From: CATOSD01 sp965203135
GTDB taxonomy: Bacteria > Chloroflexota > Dehalococcoidia > Lucifugimonadales > CATOSD01
Length of the DNA: 64,000 nucleotides
Reading direction: 5' to 3'
Assembly (NCBI GenBank): GCA_965203135.1
Contig: CBDBBO010000001.1
Location: 806,001 to 870,000 of the forward strand
Every line of letters begins with the position of its first letter. The stretch's first letter is position 1. The position numbers were made by a program, and so were the translations under genes. The notes below the pieces were generated by a model. The model did not search any database. It was not told where the DNA came from and saw nothing but the letters and a program-made list of their open reading frames with translations. Shown here piece after piece: positions 51,610 to 59,976 of this stretch.

Positions 51610-52134
51610 CTAGTCGGACGGAGACGGCTCATGCTGGTGCGTCTGCTGTTGCAGCACACTGTTGACGCCCTCCAGCCGCGCCTGCTCGCGCTCGCTGTCG
51701 CTGAGCCGCTGGCCGAGGACCTGGGCCATGGCATCGAGGCGTCGGATATCCTCGCGGTGATTTCGCTCAGACTGTTCGAGTTGGGCTGTTGCGTTGGCCT
51801 CGGATCGCTGCATCTGTTCCCGGAAGCTCTCCTCAGACCGTTGGACCTGCTCCCGGAAGTTCTCCTCAGACCGTTGGACCTGCTCTCTGATCCTTTCCTC
51901 AGACCGCTGGATCTGCGCATCCATCCTGTCCTCGAGTCGCTGGGCGGTGTCCGCAATAAGCTTGCTCTGCGCGTCAAACTTGGAATCGAACAGTTGGTAC
52001 ATTGCGTCCATCCGCTGGTTCAAGCTGTCGTACTTGCTTCCTTGAACTAGCCCCTGCCAAACCAGGACGACGATTCCAATGAGTACAGAAACTGCTATTG
52101 CAACCAGTGCTACCACATCCGCGTCCAACACCAT
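51610..52134 (-). CDS. Membrane-anchored coiled-coil protein with 11-residue repeats
   Basis: 174 aa. One N-terminal helix (VVALVAIAVSVLIGIVVLVWQGL) followed by an entirely helical, charged region. The middle has four to five tandem units such as REQVQRSEENF, an 11-residue period encoded by a 33-base DNA repeat (51796-51926). Eleven-residue periods favour right-handed or irregular coiled coils. Function unknown; such proteins often scaffold membrane complexes. Start by ATG 52134 (GTG 52137 is also in frame); no clear ribosome-binding site at normal spacing. Confidence 0.72.
   Translation of the reverse strand: MVLDADVVALVAIAVSVLIGIVVLVWQGLVQGSKYDSLNQRMDAMYQLFDSKFDAQSKLIADTAQRLEDRMDAQIQRSEERIREQVQRSEENFREQVQRSEESFREQMQRSEANATAQLEQSERNHREDIRRLDAMAQVLGQRLSDSEREQARLEGVNSVLQQQTHQHEPSPSD
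51796..51926. repeat. 33-base tandem repeat (about four units) in the coiled-coil gene
   Basis: Unit core CTCAGACCGTTGGACCTG repeated every 33 bases with modest divergence at both ends. It encodes the 11-residue coiled-coil units. Such repeats can expand or contract without frameshift. Confidence 0.8.
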
Positions 52135-52223
52135 CACCCCCTCAGTCCGGACAATTCCTGCGGCATGTATCGCATTATACTCTATGCTCTCATGCTCAGG
52201 GCGCCACGCCTTTCTCCCGTCGG

Positions 52224-53099
52224 TCAGGCGCCGCTCCCCTGCTGGCCGGAGCGGTATACCAGCCCCAGGCGCTGGGTGAGCGTGGTGTAGAAGGCGCTGG
52301 GCGGGTTGGCACGTAAGAAGCGCGCGGTGTGGGGGCTGCGCGTCACGCGGACGCGGTCCTGGGGACCGATCTTCGCGTCCACGAAGCCGTCCGGTATCAC
52401 GGTGGCGCCGCTACGGTTGGCGGGGCGCAGCTCCACCACGGAGTCGTCGGGCACCACGAGGCCGTCGCGCAGTCCGGTGTGGGCAGCGACGGGCTGGACG
52501 AGCATGACGCGCGCCTCAGGGAAGAGGATGGGGCCTCCGGCGGCGAGCGCGTAGCCGGTGCTGCCGGTGGCGGTGGACACGATAACCGCGTCGGCACGGA
52601 AGCTGGTGAGCGGCACGCCGTCTATCTCGGTCTGGATGTCCAGCAGGCTGGACACGTCGGCGCCGCCCACCACAACGTCGTTGAGCGCGTGCACCGTGAG
52701 GCGCGGCGAGGCGTCGCCCGCCGCGGTGACCGACGCCTCCAACATCATGCGCTCCTCGGTGCGCGCGTGGCCGCCGATGTAGAAGGGCAGCCGCGTTATG
52801 GCGTCCTCCACTCTGAGCTCGGTCATGAACCCGACGCGGCCCATGTTGACACCGACGATGGGGATAGTGTGCGGCGCGATGGCGCGCACGGTGCGCAGGA
52901 TGGTGCCGTCGCCGCCTGCGATCACCAGCAGCCCGGTCGACTCGAGCCTGTCGCGCACCTCGGCTATCTCGTCCGCCGTGCTCTTCCAGTGGCGGTCCGC
53001 CAGACCCAGCCCCGCGACCAGCGACGCCAGAAACGCGGGCGCCTGGGGAGCCTGCCGGTTGTAGACCATGCCGATGAGGCCGTCGGAGGCCATGCTCAT
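52224..53099 (-). CDS. nadK: NAD kinase
   Basis: 291 aa. IAGGDGTILRTVRAI (GGDG motif), NDVVVGG in place of the usual NE, ATGSTGYALAAGGPILFP and conserved PVAAH. The enzyme makes NADP from NAD+. It starts one base after the nuoN stop (TAG, C, ATG), so it is the last gene of the nuoL-nuoM-nuoN operon. ATG 53099 and ATG 53093 are both possible. Coupling NAD kinase to complex I subunits is unusual but metabolically sensible. Confidence 0.9.
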   Translation of the reverse strand: MSMASDGLIGMVYNRQAPQAPAFLASLVAGLGLADRHWKSTADEIAEVRDRLESTGLLVIAGGDGTILRTVRAIAPHTIPIVGVNMGRVGFMTELRVEDAITRLPFYIGGHARTEERMMLEASVTAAGDASPRLTVHALNDVVVGGADVSSLLDIQTEIDGVPLTSFRADAVIVSTATGSTGYALAAGGPILFPEARVMLVQPVAAHTGLRDGLVVPDDSVVELRPANRSGATVIPDGFVDAKIGPQDRVRVTRSPHTARFLRANPPSAFYTTLTQRLGLVYRSGQQGSGA

Positions 53100-53100
53100 G

Positions 53101-54591
53101 CTAGGACACCAGGACGGCCGCGGCGGCCTTGGACAGCTCCAGCAGCGGGGCCGGGTACACGCCGAACACCAGCACGCCGGCGAACGCCGCAAGCACGGCG
53201 AGACGCATGGGAAGCCCGGAGGGCACGCGCTCGTCGCTCGCCGGCTCGGACAGGTACATCTCCTTGACGATGCGCAGGTAGTAGTAGGCGGACAGGACGC
53301 TGTTGACCACGCCCGCGACCGCGAGCCACTCCAGGTTGGCGCCCACCGCGGCGCCGAAGATGTACACCTTGGCAATGAAGCCGACGGTGGGCGGCACGCC
53401 GATCAGCGAGATGAGCGCGAAGCCGAGCGCGGCGGCCAGGTATGGCGTGCGGCGGGCCATGCCGGCGAAGTCCCTTATCTCGTCGCTCCCTACCCTGCTC
53501 GTTATCGCGATGATCACGGCGAACGCCGCGAGGTTGGTGGCCGCGTAGCCCGCGAGGTAGAAAATGACGCCCGACGCGCCGATGGACTCTCCGTCCGCCG
53601 TTCTCGCCGCAACCGCCGCCAAGCCCACCATCATGTAGCCCGCGTGGGCGATGGTGCTGTATGCCAGCAGCCGCTTGATGTTGGACTGGCGTATGGCGAC
53701 CAGGTTGCCGAACGTCATCGACAGTACGCTGAGCATGGCGAATATCGCGCCCCACTCCAGGTTCAGGGACTCGTCCGCGAATGCCACGTAGAACACCCGC
53801 AGGATCACCGCGAAGCCCGCGGCCTTGCTCGCTACGGAGAGGAACGCGGTCACCGGCGTGGGCGAGCCCTCGTACACGTCCGGCGCCCACATCTGGAATG
53901 GGACGCTGGCTATCTTGAAGCCGAAGCCCGCCACCATGAGCACCACGCCGAACAGCAGCGCGTTGCCCGAGCCTCCGGCGGCAACCTGCGCGGCGATTCC
54001 GGCGATGGACGTGGTGCCGGTGAAGCCGTACACCAACACCATGCCGTACAGCAGGACCGCGGAGCTCACCGCGCTGAGCACCAGGAACTTGACGCCCGAC
54101 TCGCTCGATCGGCTGTCCCGCGCGAACGCGGCCAGCGCCGCGATGGGCAGCGCCGTGAGCTCCAGCGCGACGTAGATAGTAATCAGCTCCGTGGTGGACG
54201 CGAGCATCATCATGCCGCTGGTGGAGAGAAGCACCAGCGCGTAGTACTCGCCCTGGAATCGCTGGAACCTCCTCACGTAGTCGCAGGACACCAGCACCAC
54301 CAGAGCGGCCGCGGCCACGAGCAGGAACTTGAAGAACAGGCTGAACTTGTCGACGACCAAAACGCCGAACAGGCCGGTCGTCCGCGCGGCCGAGCTGCCG
54401 TCGCCCAGGTCGAGCCACAGCGCCACGCTGAACGCCAGCGGCACCGCCAGTCCCAGCACCGACGCCCACGCCAGGATGTCCTTGCGCCGGAACAGCAGAT
54501 CGAGCACGATCACGAGCACGGCCACGCCGGCGATGCTCAGCTCCGGAGCCAGCAGGTAGAAGTCGCGGGATGTCAGCTCGAATGTTGCCAT
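53101..54591 (-). CDS. nuoN: NADH-quinone oxidoreductase subunit N
   Basis: 496 aa, about fourteen transmembrane helices. Antiporter-like subunit of complex I: KFLVLSAVSSAVLLYGMVLVYG, FKIASVPFQMWAPDVYEGSPTPVTAFLSVASKAAGF (proton-channel lysines and Pro-rich break) and SNIKRLLAYSTIAHAGYMMVGL. It starts 6 bases after the nuoM stop. The other subunits (A-K) are not in this window. Confidence 0.93.
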   Translation of the reverse strand: MATFELTSRDFYLLAPELSIAGVAVLVIVLDLLFRRKDILAWASVLGLAVPLAFSVALWLDLGDGSSAARTTGLFGVLVVDKFSLFFKFLLVAAAALVVLVSCDYVRRFQRFQGEYYALVLLSTSGMMMLASTTELITIYVALELTALPIAALAAFARDSRSSESGVKFLVLSAVSSAVLLYGMVLVYGFTGTTSIAGIAAQVAAGGSGNALLFGVVLMVAGFGFKIASVPFQMWAPDVYEGSPTPVTAFLSVASKAAGFAVILRVFYVAFADESLNLEWGAIFAMLSVLSMTFGNLVAIRQSNIKRLLAYSTIAHAGYMMVGLAAVAARTADGESIGASGVIFYLAGYAATNLAAFAVIIAITSRVGSDEIRDFAGMARRTPYLAAALGFALISLIGVPPTVGFIAKVYIFGAAVGANLEWLAVAGVVNSVLSAYYYLRIVKEMYLSEPASDERVPSGLPMRLAVLAAFAGVLVFGVYPAPLLELSKAAAAVLVS

Positions 54592-54597
54592 GCGTGC

Positions 54598-56124
54598 TCA
54601 GCGAACGCTCGCCAGAGCGGCCTCCTGCAGGGATTGGGCCAGCGGCTCGAGGCCGGACGCGAACACGTCCGATATGACGGCCGGATAGATGCCCACTATC
54701 AACACGCTCGCGGCGAGCGCGGCCACCGGCAGCATGTCCATGGCGCTGGCGTCCTTCACGTCCTCGTAGCGTTCGACCCTGGGTCCGAACAGCGAGCGCT
54801 GCACCATCCACAGTATGTAGCCCGCCGCGAGCACCACACCGAACGCCGCCAGCGCGGTCATCCAGCCCCACACCGGGAACGCGCCCAGGAACACCGTGAT
54901 CTCGGCGATGAAGCCGCTGGTGCCGGGCAGGCCCAGCGACGCGAGACCGGCCAGCAGCATCGCCGACGCGAGCAGCGGCATCCGCGTGGCCAGGCCGCCC
55001 AAGTCGGGTATGTAGCGGGTATGGACCTTGTTGTAGACGAAGCCCACCACCAGGAACAGCAGGCCGGTGATGGTGCCGTGCGTGAACATCTGGAGCGAGG
55101 CGCCGGTGAGTCCCAGGCTCGACACGCTGCCGGAGACGCCGACGACCGACGATATGCCAAGCAGCACGAAGCCCATGTGGCTCACGCTCGAGAACGCGAT
55201 CAGCCGCTTCAGATCCGTCTGGCGCAGTGTGACGACCGCGCCGTAGAGCACGTTCACCACGCCCGCCGTCGCCAGCAGCCAGGCCACGTCCGTCACGACG
55301 TCCGGGAACATGGCGACGGAGACGCGGATCATGCCGTATGCGCCCATCTTCAGCAGCACCCCGGCCAGCATCACGCTGGCGGCAGTGGGCGCGTCGGTGT
55401 GGGCGTCGGGCAGCCAGGTGTGGAGCGGCCAGACGGGCAGCTTGACCGCGAACGCCGCGAACAGCAGCGCGAAGATGAGGCCCACCGGCAGCACCAGGCT
55501 GGCGCCGCGAATCAACTCGGGGAGCAGCGTCATGTCGAAGGTGTGCGGATCGGTCGAGAAGAACAGCGCCAGGATGCCCACCAGCATGAAGGCGCTGCCG
55601 ATGAAGGTGAAGATGACGAACTTCATCGCCGAGTACTCGCGGCGTCCGCTTCCCCAGATGGAGATGAGGAAGAACATGGGCACCAGCTCGAGCTCCCAGA
55701 AGATGAAGAACATCAGGAAGTCGAGGGAGGTGAAGACGCCCATGACCGCGGTCTGGAGGGCCAGCAGCCACACGAAGTACTCGCGCACGCGGTGCTTCAC
55801 GCTCCAGGAGCCGAACACGGCGACCGCGCCCAGCAGTCCGGTGAGCAGCACCATCGGCGCGCTCAGCCCGTCCACGCCGAGGAAGTACTGCACCTGGAAG
55901 GACTCGACGGGTATCCAGTCCGCGACGCGGTCCACCAACTGGAAGCCGCCCTCGTTGCGGTCGTAGAGCGCGAACACGGCGATGGCCAGCGCGAAATCGA
56001 CGACCACCGCGGCGCCCGCGAGCACGCGCGCGACGACGACCTGCCGCCCGAACAGCGCGATTACTATCGCGACCGCCAGGGGGAGAAACACCGTCGCGGT
56101 GAGCAGCCCCGGAATCTCAGCCAA
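54598..56124 (-). CDS. nuoM: NADH-quinone oxidoreductase subunit M
   Basis: 508 aa, about fourteen transmembrane helices. FIFWELELVPMFFLISIWG, VKLPVWPLHTWLPDAHTDAPTAASVMLAGVLLKMGAYG and DLKRLIAFSSVSHMGFVLLG are the complex I antiporter-subunit signatures. The usual glutamate (WELELVPMFFL) and lysine of the proton path are present. It follows nuoL with 68 bases between them, which contain a palindromic repeat. Confidence 0.94.
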   Translation of the reverse strand: MAEIPGLLTATVFLPLAVAIVIALFGRQVVVARVLAGAAVVVDFALAIAVFALYDRNEGGFQLVDRVADWIPVESFQVQYFLGVDGLSAPMVLLTGLLGAVAVFGSWSVKHRVREYFVWLLALQTAVMGVFTSLDFLMFFIFWELELVPMFFLISIWGSGRREYSAMKFVIFTFIGSAFMLVGILALFFSTDPHTFDMTLLPELIRGASLVLPVGLIFALLFAAFAVKLPVWPLHTWLPDAHTDAPTAASVMLAGVLLKMGAYGMIRVSVAMFPDVVTDVAWLLATAGVVNVLYGAVVTLRQTDLKRLIAFSSVSHMGFVLLGISSVVGVSGSVSSLGLTGASLQMFTHGTITGLLFLVVGFVYNKVHTRYIPDLGGLATRMPLLASAMLLAGLASLGLPGTSGFIAEITVFLGAFPVWGWMTALAAFGVVLAAGYILWMVQRSLFGPRVERYEDVKDASAMDMLPVAALAASVLIVGIYPAVISDVFASGLEPLAQSLQEAALASVR

Positions 56125-56148
56125 CCGAGTCTCCCTGGTTCTTCATTT

Positions 56149-56188
56149 CACCCCCATCCTAACCTTCCCCCATCGAGGGGGAAGGGAC
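56149..56188. repeat. Palindromic repeat within the nuo operon (copy 6)
   Basis: CACCCCCATCCTAACC with the hairpin TTCCCCC-ATCGA-GGGGGAA between the nuoL stop (56193) and nuoM start (56124). As a hairpin it could attenuate transcription between nuoL and nuoM or stabilise the upstream message. Confidence 0.85.
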
Positions 56189-56192
56189 TCTC

Positions 56193-58154
56193 CTATAGGA
56201 ACAGTAAGTACACGCCGAATATGACCAGAACGCCGGCTGAGATGGCCAGGCCGTAGCCCTGTAGCTGGCCGGTCTGGACCTCGCGCAGCGGCCTGCCCAC
56301 GTTCCTGGCCAGCAGGCCCACGTAGTTCACCACCTTGTCCACCACGGCCCTGTCGGCCCAGTCCAGCGCGCGGGCCAGGCCGCCGTAGAACCCCCGCGTC
56401 ACCACGGCGTCCTCGTACAGCTCGTCCATGTAGTACTTGCGCACCAGCAGCCGGTGCAGGCCCCGCACGCGCTCGGCCATCCGCTCGGGCGAGAGCGACT
56501 CACGCACGTACATCAGGTAGGCGAGTCCAATCCCGGCGGCCGCCAGCGCGGTGGACACGACCGCCGTCACCACGTCGAACTTGGCCGCCTTCACGACGAC
56601 GGGGCCGGCGCCCAGGAACTCCGCCAGCCAGTGGGCGGGCACGATGCCGAGGCTGAAAGGCGGATTGACCAGGAAGCCTATGGCCACCGACGCAACCGCG
56701 AGCGGCACAAGCGGCCACACCATCACGCGCGGCGCCTCGCCCAGGTGCGGTTCGCCGTGCGGCTCCGCGTCGGGGTCGGCAGAGGCTCCGCCCCTGTAGC
56801 TGCCCTCGAACGTCAGGAACAGCGCGCGGAAGATGTAGAAGGCGGTCATGAAGGCCGCTACCAGCGCCAGCGCGAACACCAGCAGGTCCACGCCCTCCCC
56901 ATGCAGCGCGTGCGCCAGTATCTCGTCCTTGCTCCAGAAGCCCGACAGCGGGAACACGCCCGCCAGGCTCAGCGCGCCCACCAGGAACATCGCGTAGGTC
57001 CAGGGCATCACCTTGCGGAGTCCGCCCATGTAGCGCATGTCGAAGGTTCCGGTGGCGTGGTTGACGCTGCCGGAGCCGAGGAAGAGCAGCGCCTTGAAGA
57101 AGGCGTGGGTGAACAGGTGGAACAGCGCCGGACCGTATGCGCCGACGCCCAACGCCAGCATCATGTAGCCGAGCTGGCTGACGGTCGAGTAGGCCAGCAC
57201 CCGCTTGATGTCGGTGGCCACCAGTCCCATGGTCGCGGCGAACAGCGCGGTCACGCCGCCAATGAGCGCCACGAGCGTCATCGCCTCCTGCGAAAGCTCA
57301 AACAGCGGCAGGAAGCGGGCGACCAGGAAGACGCCCGCGGCAACCATGGTGGCGGCGTGGATGAGCGCGCTGACCGGCGTGGGACCCTCCATGGCGTCCG
57401 GCAGCCAGGTGTGGAGCGGGAACTGGGCGGACTTGCCGGCCGCTCCGGCGAAGATGCCCACCGCGATCCAGCCGGCCACGCCCACCGCGATCAGTCCGCC
57501 ACCGACGGCCTCGTAGAGGTCGGCTATCACGAACGGGTTGAGTCCCTGGGCGGCGAAGGCGTCCGCATTGAAGAACAGGTACATGATGCCCAGCAGGAAG
57601 CCGAAGTCGCCGAGCCGGGTCATCAGGAACGCCTTCTTGGCGGCGGCCGCGGCGGCGGGGCGCTGGTACCAGAAGCCGATGAGCAGGTACGAGCCGAGGC
57701 CGACGAGCTCCCAGAAGACGAACAGCAGGATCAGGTTGCTGGCGATGACGAGTCCCAGCATCGAGGCAGTGAACAGCGACATGTAGGCGAAGTAGCGGGC
57801 GAAGCCGGGGTCGCCGCGCATGTAGCCCATCGAGTAGATCTGGACGAGCAGGCTGACGCCGCTGACCACGACGAGCATGATGGCGGTGAGCGGGTCGAGC
57901 AGCACGCCCACGGTCAGCTCGAAGTTCGCGATGACGAGCCAGGAGTGGTCGGGGAAGTCGACGCGGCCGTGGGCGTCCACGACGCTCACGAACGCCCAGA
58001 GCGAGAGCGCGAAGGCGACGCCGACGGCGGCGATGGTGACGAGTCCGGCGAGGTGGGACTGATGGTTGAGGAAGGGTCGGACGACCAGGGCGCAGATGAC
58101 AAAGGATGCGAGCGGCAGAATCAGTATCAGCCACACCGCAAGTTCTGAAATCAT
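56193..58154 (-). CDS. nuoL: NADH-quinone oxidoreductase subunit L
   Basis: 653 aa with the antiporter-like core (about sixteen transmembrane helices) and the long amphipathic helix plus C-terminal membrane segment of NuoL. Signatures: LFVFWELVGLGSYLLIGFWYQ, AGKSAQFPLHTWLPDAMEGPTPVSALIHAATMVAAGVFLVAR, DIKRVLAYSTVSQLGYMMLALG. First gene of the L-M-N-nadK operon in minus orientation. A candidate promoter lies about 530 bases upstream (58672-58701). Start ATG at 58154. Confidence 0.94.
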   Translation of the reverse strand: MISELAVWLILILPLASFVICALVVRPFLNHQSHLAGLVTIAAVGVAFALSLWAFVSVVDAHGRVDFPDHSWLVIANFELTVGVLLDPLTAIMLVVVSGVSLLVQIYSMGYMRGDPGFARYFAYMSLFTASMLGLVIASNLILLFVFWELVGLGSYLLIGFWYQRPAAAAAAKKAFLMTRLGDFGFLLGIMYLFFNADAFAAQGLNPFVIADLYEAVGGGLIAVGVAGWIAVGIFAGAAGKSAQFPLHTWLPDAMEGPTPVSALIHAATMVAAGVFLVARFLPLFELSQEAMTLVALIGGVTALFAATMGLVATDIKRVLAYSTVSQLGYMMLALGVGAYGPALFHLFTHAFFKALLFLGSGSVNHATGTFDMRYMGGLRKVMPWTYAMFLVGALSLAGVFPLSGFWSKDEILAHALHGEGVDLLVFALALVAAFMTAFYIFRALFLTFEGSYRGGASADPDAEPHGEPHLGEAPRVMVWPLVPLAVASVAIGFLVNPPFSLGIVPAHWLAEFLGAGPVVVKAAKFDVVTAVVSTALAAAGIGLAYLMYVRESLSPERMAERVRGLHRLLVRKYYMDELYEDAVVTRGFYGGLARALDWADRAVVDKVVNYVGLLARNVGRPLREVQTGQLQGYGLAISAGVLVIFGVYLLFL

Positions 58155-58291
58155 CTAGCGTCCTCTCGGCATCGGCAGATTGGCGTCGAGCCCGCCCCAA
58201 TCCTGCGGGCGGGAGCGGCTCTCCCGCGGCACGCCAGATAGTTTAGCGCAAGGGCAAGGGGTAGGCAATGCTGGGGGACGGAGGCGAACCC
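58155..58291. other. nuoL upstream region without recognised gene
   Basis: No coding frame is supported. The region leads into a MITE-like element at 58292 and a repeat at 58447, then the promoter block at 58672, so the nuoL leader appears to have been filled with small repeats. Confidence 0.5.
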
Positions 58292-58414
58292 GTATCAGTT
58301 TGGTCGGCCGCACGCATGTAGGGGCAATCCCTTGTGGTTGCCCATGTTGGCCATCATGCCCAGGGCGCCCACAAGGGACGCCCCTACATTATGGGGCACC
58401 GACTAAGCTGATAC
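58292..58414. repeat. MITE-like element with nested inverted repeats
   Basis: About 123 bases. The outer arms GTATCAG-TTTGGTC (58292) and GACTAAG-CTGATAC (58401-58414) are inverted with two mismatches. The inner arms ATGTAGGGGC and GCCCCTACAT (58316-58389) are perfect for 10 bases and extend with CCCTTGTGG and CCACAAGGG. No coding capacity; resembles a nonautonomous transposable element. Confidence 0.7.
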
Positions 58415-58446
58415 AGCCTCGTGCGGGGGGCTGGAGCCTTTGCCAA

Positions 58447-58487
58447 GTCCCTTCCCCCTTGATGGGTGAAGGCTTAGGATGGGGGTA
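58447..58487. repeat. Diverged palindromic repeat, inverted orientation (copy 7)
   Basis: CCCTTCCCCCTTGATGGG followed by AAGGCTTAGGATGGGGGT. Same family as copies at 33712 and 56149. The hairpin is imperfect here, with GTGAA instead of GGGAA in the right arm. Confidence 0.7.
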
Positions 58488-58536
58488 ACGGCACGGGCGC
58501 GACGATTGCTACTCCCAACGCTTACCCCCGAAGGAG

Positions 58537-58567
58537 TGGAACAAAAGGGCCGGAAAATTCTGTTCCA
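58537..58567. repeat. TGGAAC/GTTCCA leader block, second copy
   Basis: Inverted TGGAAC and GTTCCA with a GGGCCGGAAAA interior, matching 4554-4582. It lies about 105 bases downstream (minus strand) of the matching promoter block. Confidence 0.5.
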
Positions 58568-58671
58568 TTGCGTTCCATTTGCCCCGTTCCGTTCCGAGTC
58601 CCTCGTCGGGCGGCCTGGCCGGGACGGTGGCGAAGCAACCGACACCGGGCGGGACGGTCCCTTGTGGAGAA

Positions 58672-58701
58672 ATCGTAGCACGTATGTGCGAGCAGGGTCA
58701 A
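58672..58701 (-). promoter_or_regulatory. Promoter with palindromic spacer, twin of the one at 4809
   Basis: Minus strand: TTGACC (58701-58696), 18 bases, TACGAT (58677-58672). The spacer carries GCAC-ATAC-GTGC. The block ending in TCTCCACA resembles 4801-4837. The next minus-strand gene is nuoL, about 520 bases away, so a long leader or a small RNA is implied. Confidence 0.5.
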
Positions 58702-58880
58702 GAGGGGTTGGCCTCAAAACTCGCGAAGGGCGAGTGGACCGACCACACGTTGACCTCCATCGACGTCAAATGATATGTTGAGTTCGCAGATCAATTTCCG
58801 CGAACGACCTAAGGGAAGCGGCTAGACACGACTGACGTAGCCACGCAACCTAAGTACCCCCCTTGGCAATGGGAGCCGAA

Positions 58881-59705
58881 ATGAACACCAGGAATACCGC
58901 CGGGCTGCAAATTGTGTTGACGCCAACTTTCGACTGGCTCGCGGAGCAAGCCAAGGCCTGTTCCGTGCGCTTGTTGATTGGCAGTCCCTATGTCAGCGGC
59001 GGGATCATCAATTTGACCAACATCGTAGGTGCAGAAGTAAGCCGCACACTCGTAACGCGCACAGACCTGCGCGACTTTGCTACCGGCTCCTCCAGCTTGG
59101 ACACCCTCTGCTGCCTGGCACGGGGCGGGACGCGGATTCGTAACTTGAGCGAGAGATTCCATGCCAAGATGTACATCTTCGACCAAAGTTCCGCACTGGT
59201 GACGTCAGCCAATGCGACATTCTCCGGCCTCTACAGGAACTTGGAATGTGGAATTGGGACGACCGACGAGTTAGTGGTCTCACAACTTGCGCAGCACTTG
59301 CTGAGTGGATTCGGAGAAGGCCCATCTACGGAATTGAACCTTAGGCAGCTCAACGCCCTACATGCCGCAGTCGAAGCTATCAAGGTGACGATTCCCAAAC
59401 CACCTCACGAACCCCCGACTTCGGGCGAGAAGGTTGTGTCTAGGGCGGTGTTCACGATTTCCGACCAACAAGTTCTACTGAGTGGATTCAGCGGCTGGCG
59501 AAGGCTTACGCTGCGCGGAGTACTCGAGATGCCGGATGAGTTCCGATTGCAAGATTTTTACGATGTCTGGGAACGCGAGGCAGCCGCCGAGTACCCGAAC
59601 AACCACAATGTGCGGGCAAAGCTTCGCCAACAGCTTCAATTATTGTGCGGCCTGGGGTTGATAGACCGCGTAAGTCCCGGACAATACAGACGCACAATGA
59701 ACTGA
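58881..59705 (+). CDS. Phospholipase-D-like nuclease-type protein with winged-helix end
   Basis: 274 aa. One HKD-type motif (FHAKMYIFDQSSALVTSANATFSG) in the first half; dimeric PLD-like nucleases such as BfiI use one motif per chain. The last ~60 residues (VRAKLRQQLQLLCGLGLIDRVSPGQYRR) look like the winged-helix region of restriction endonucleases that recognise methylated or specific DNA. ATG 58881 is preferred for its GGGAG site; upstream TTG/ATG starts add up to six residues. It begins the nuoL-nusA island and lies before the zinc-ribbon, ATPase and HNH genes. A role in restriction or defence is inferred. Confidence 0.68.
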   Translation: MNTRNTAGLQIVLTPTFDWLAEQAKACSVRLLIGSPYVSGGIINLTNIVGAEVSRTLVTRTDLRDFATGSSSLDTLCCLARGGTRIRNLSERFHAKMYIFDQSSALVTSANATFSGLYRNLECGIGTTDELVVSQLAQHLLSGFGEGPSTELNLRQLNALHAAVEAIKVTIPKPPHEPPTSGEKVVSRAVFTISDQQVLLSGFSGWRRLTLRGVLEMPDEFRLQDFYDVWEREAAAEYPNNHNVRAKLRQQLQLLCGLGLIDRVSPGQYRRTMN

Positions 59706-59751
59706 CCACTCCGGCTGTTTTGTGATTCATCAGACGAGGTGAAAGACCCTA

Positions 59752-59976
59752 ATGACAACCGATGCAAATAATGAGCCCGCCAAGTATGCCTGTCGCTTTT
59801 GTGGGTCAAACGAGGTCGGCGGAAACTCTGACACGTACCCGGTTTTCCTCGCAGAGGGAGACAAGCTGATTTACTTGCGCTCTGAATCCAATGGATCGGG
59901 GGTTCTGGCGCTCTACTGCAATGAATGCGGTAAGAGAATCGAAGTCGACGACATTGGCGAGTTAGTGATTGTGTAG
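59752..59976 (+). CDS. Small zinc-ribbon-like protein
   Basis: 74 aa with CRFC (residues ~14-17) and CNEC (~56-59), a compact zinc-ribbon. No further motif. It starts 46 bases after the PLD-like gene, with GAGGTGA-type ribosome-binding site upstream, and is followed by a ~380-base gap. It could be an accessory factor of the island or an independent gene. Confidence 0.6.
   Translation: MTTDANNEPAKYACRFCGSNEVGGNSDTYPVFLAEGDKLIYLRSESNGSGVLALYCNECGKRIEVDDIGELVIV

Noticed and set aside
53068..56256. 1062-residue plus-strand open frame opposite nuoN and nuoM
   Set aside because: His/Arg/Gln/Glu-rich shadow of membrane-protein genes; no domain or start context.
56454..58148. 564-residue plus-strand open frame opposite nuoL
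   Set aside because: Same type of shadow ORF; nuoL motifs on the minus strand are decisive.
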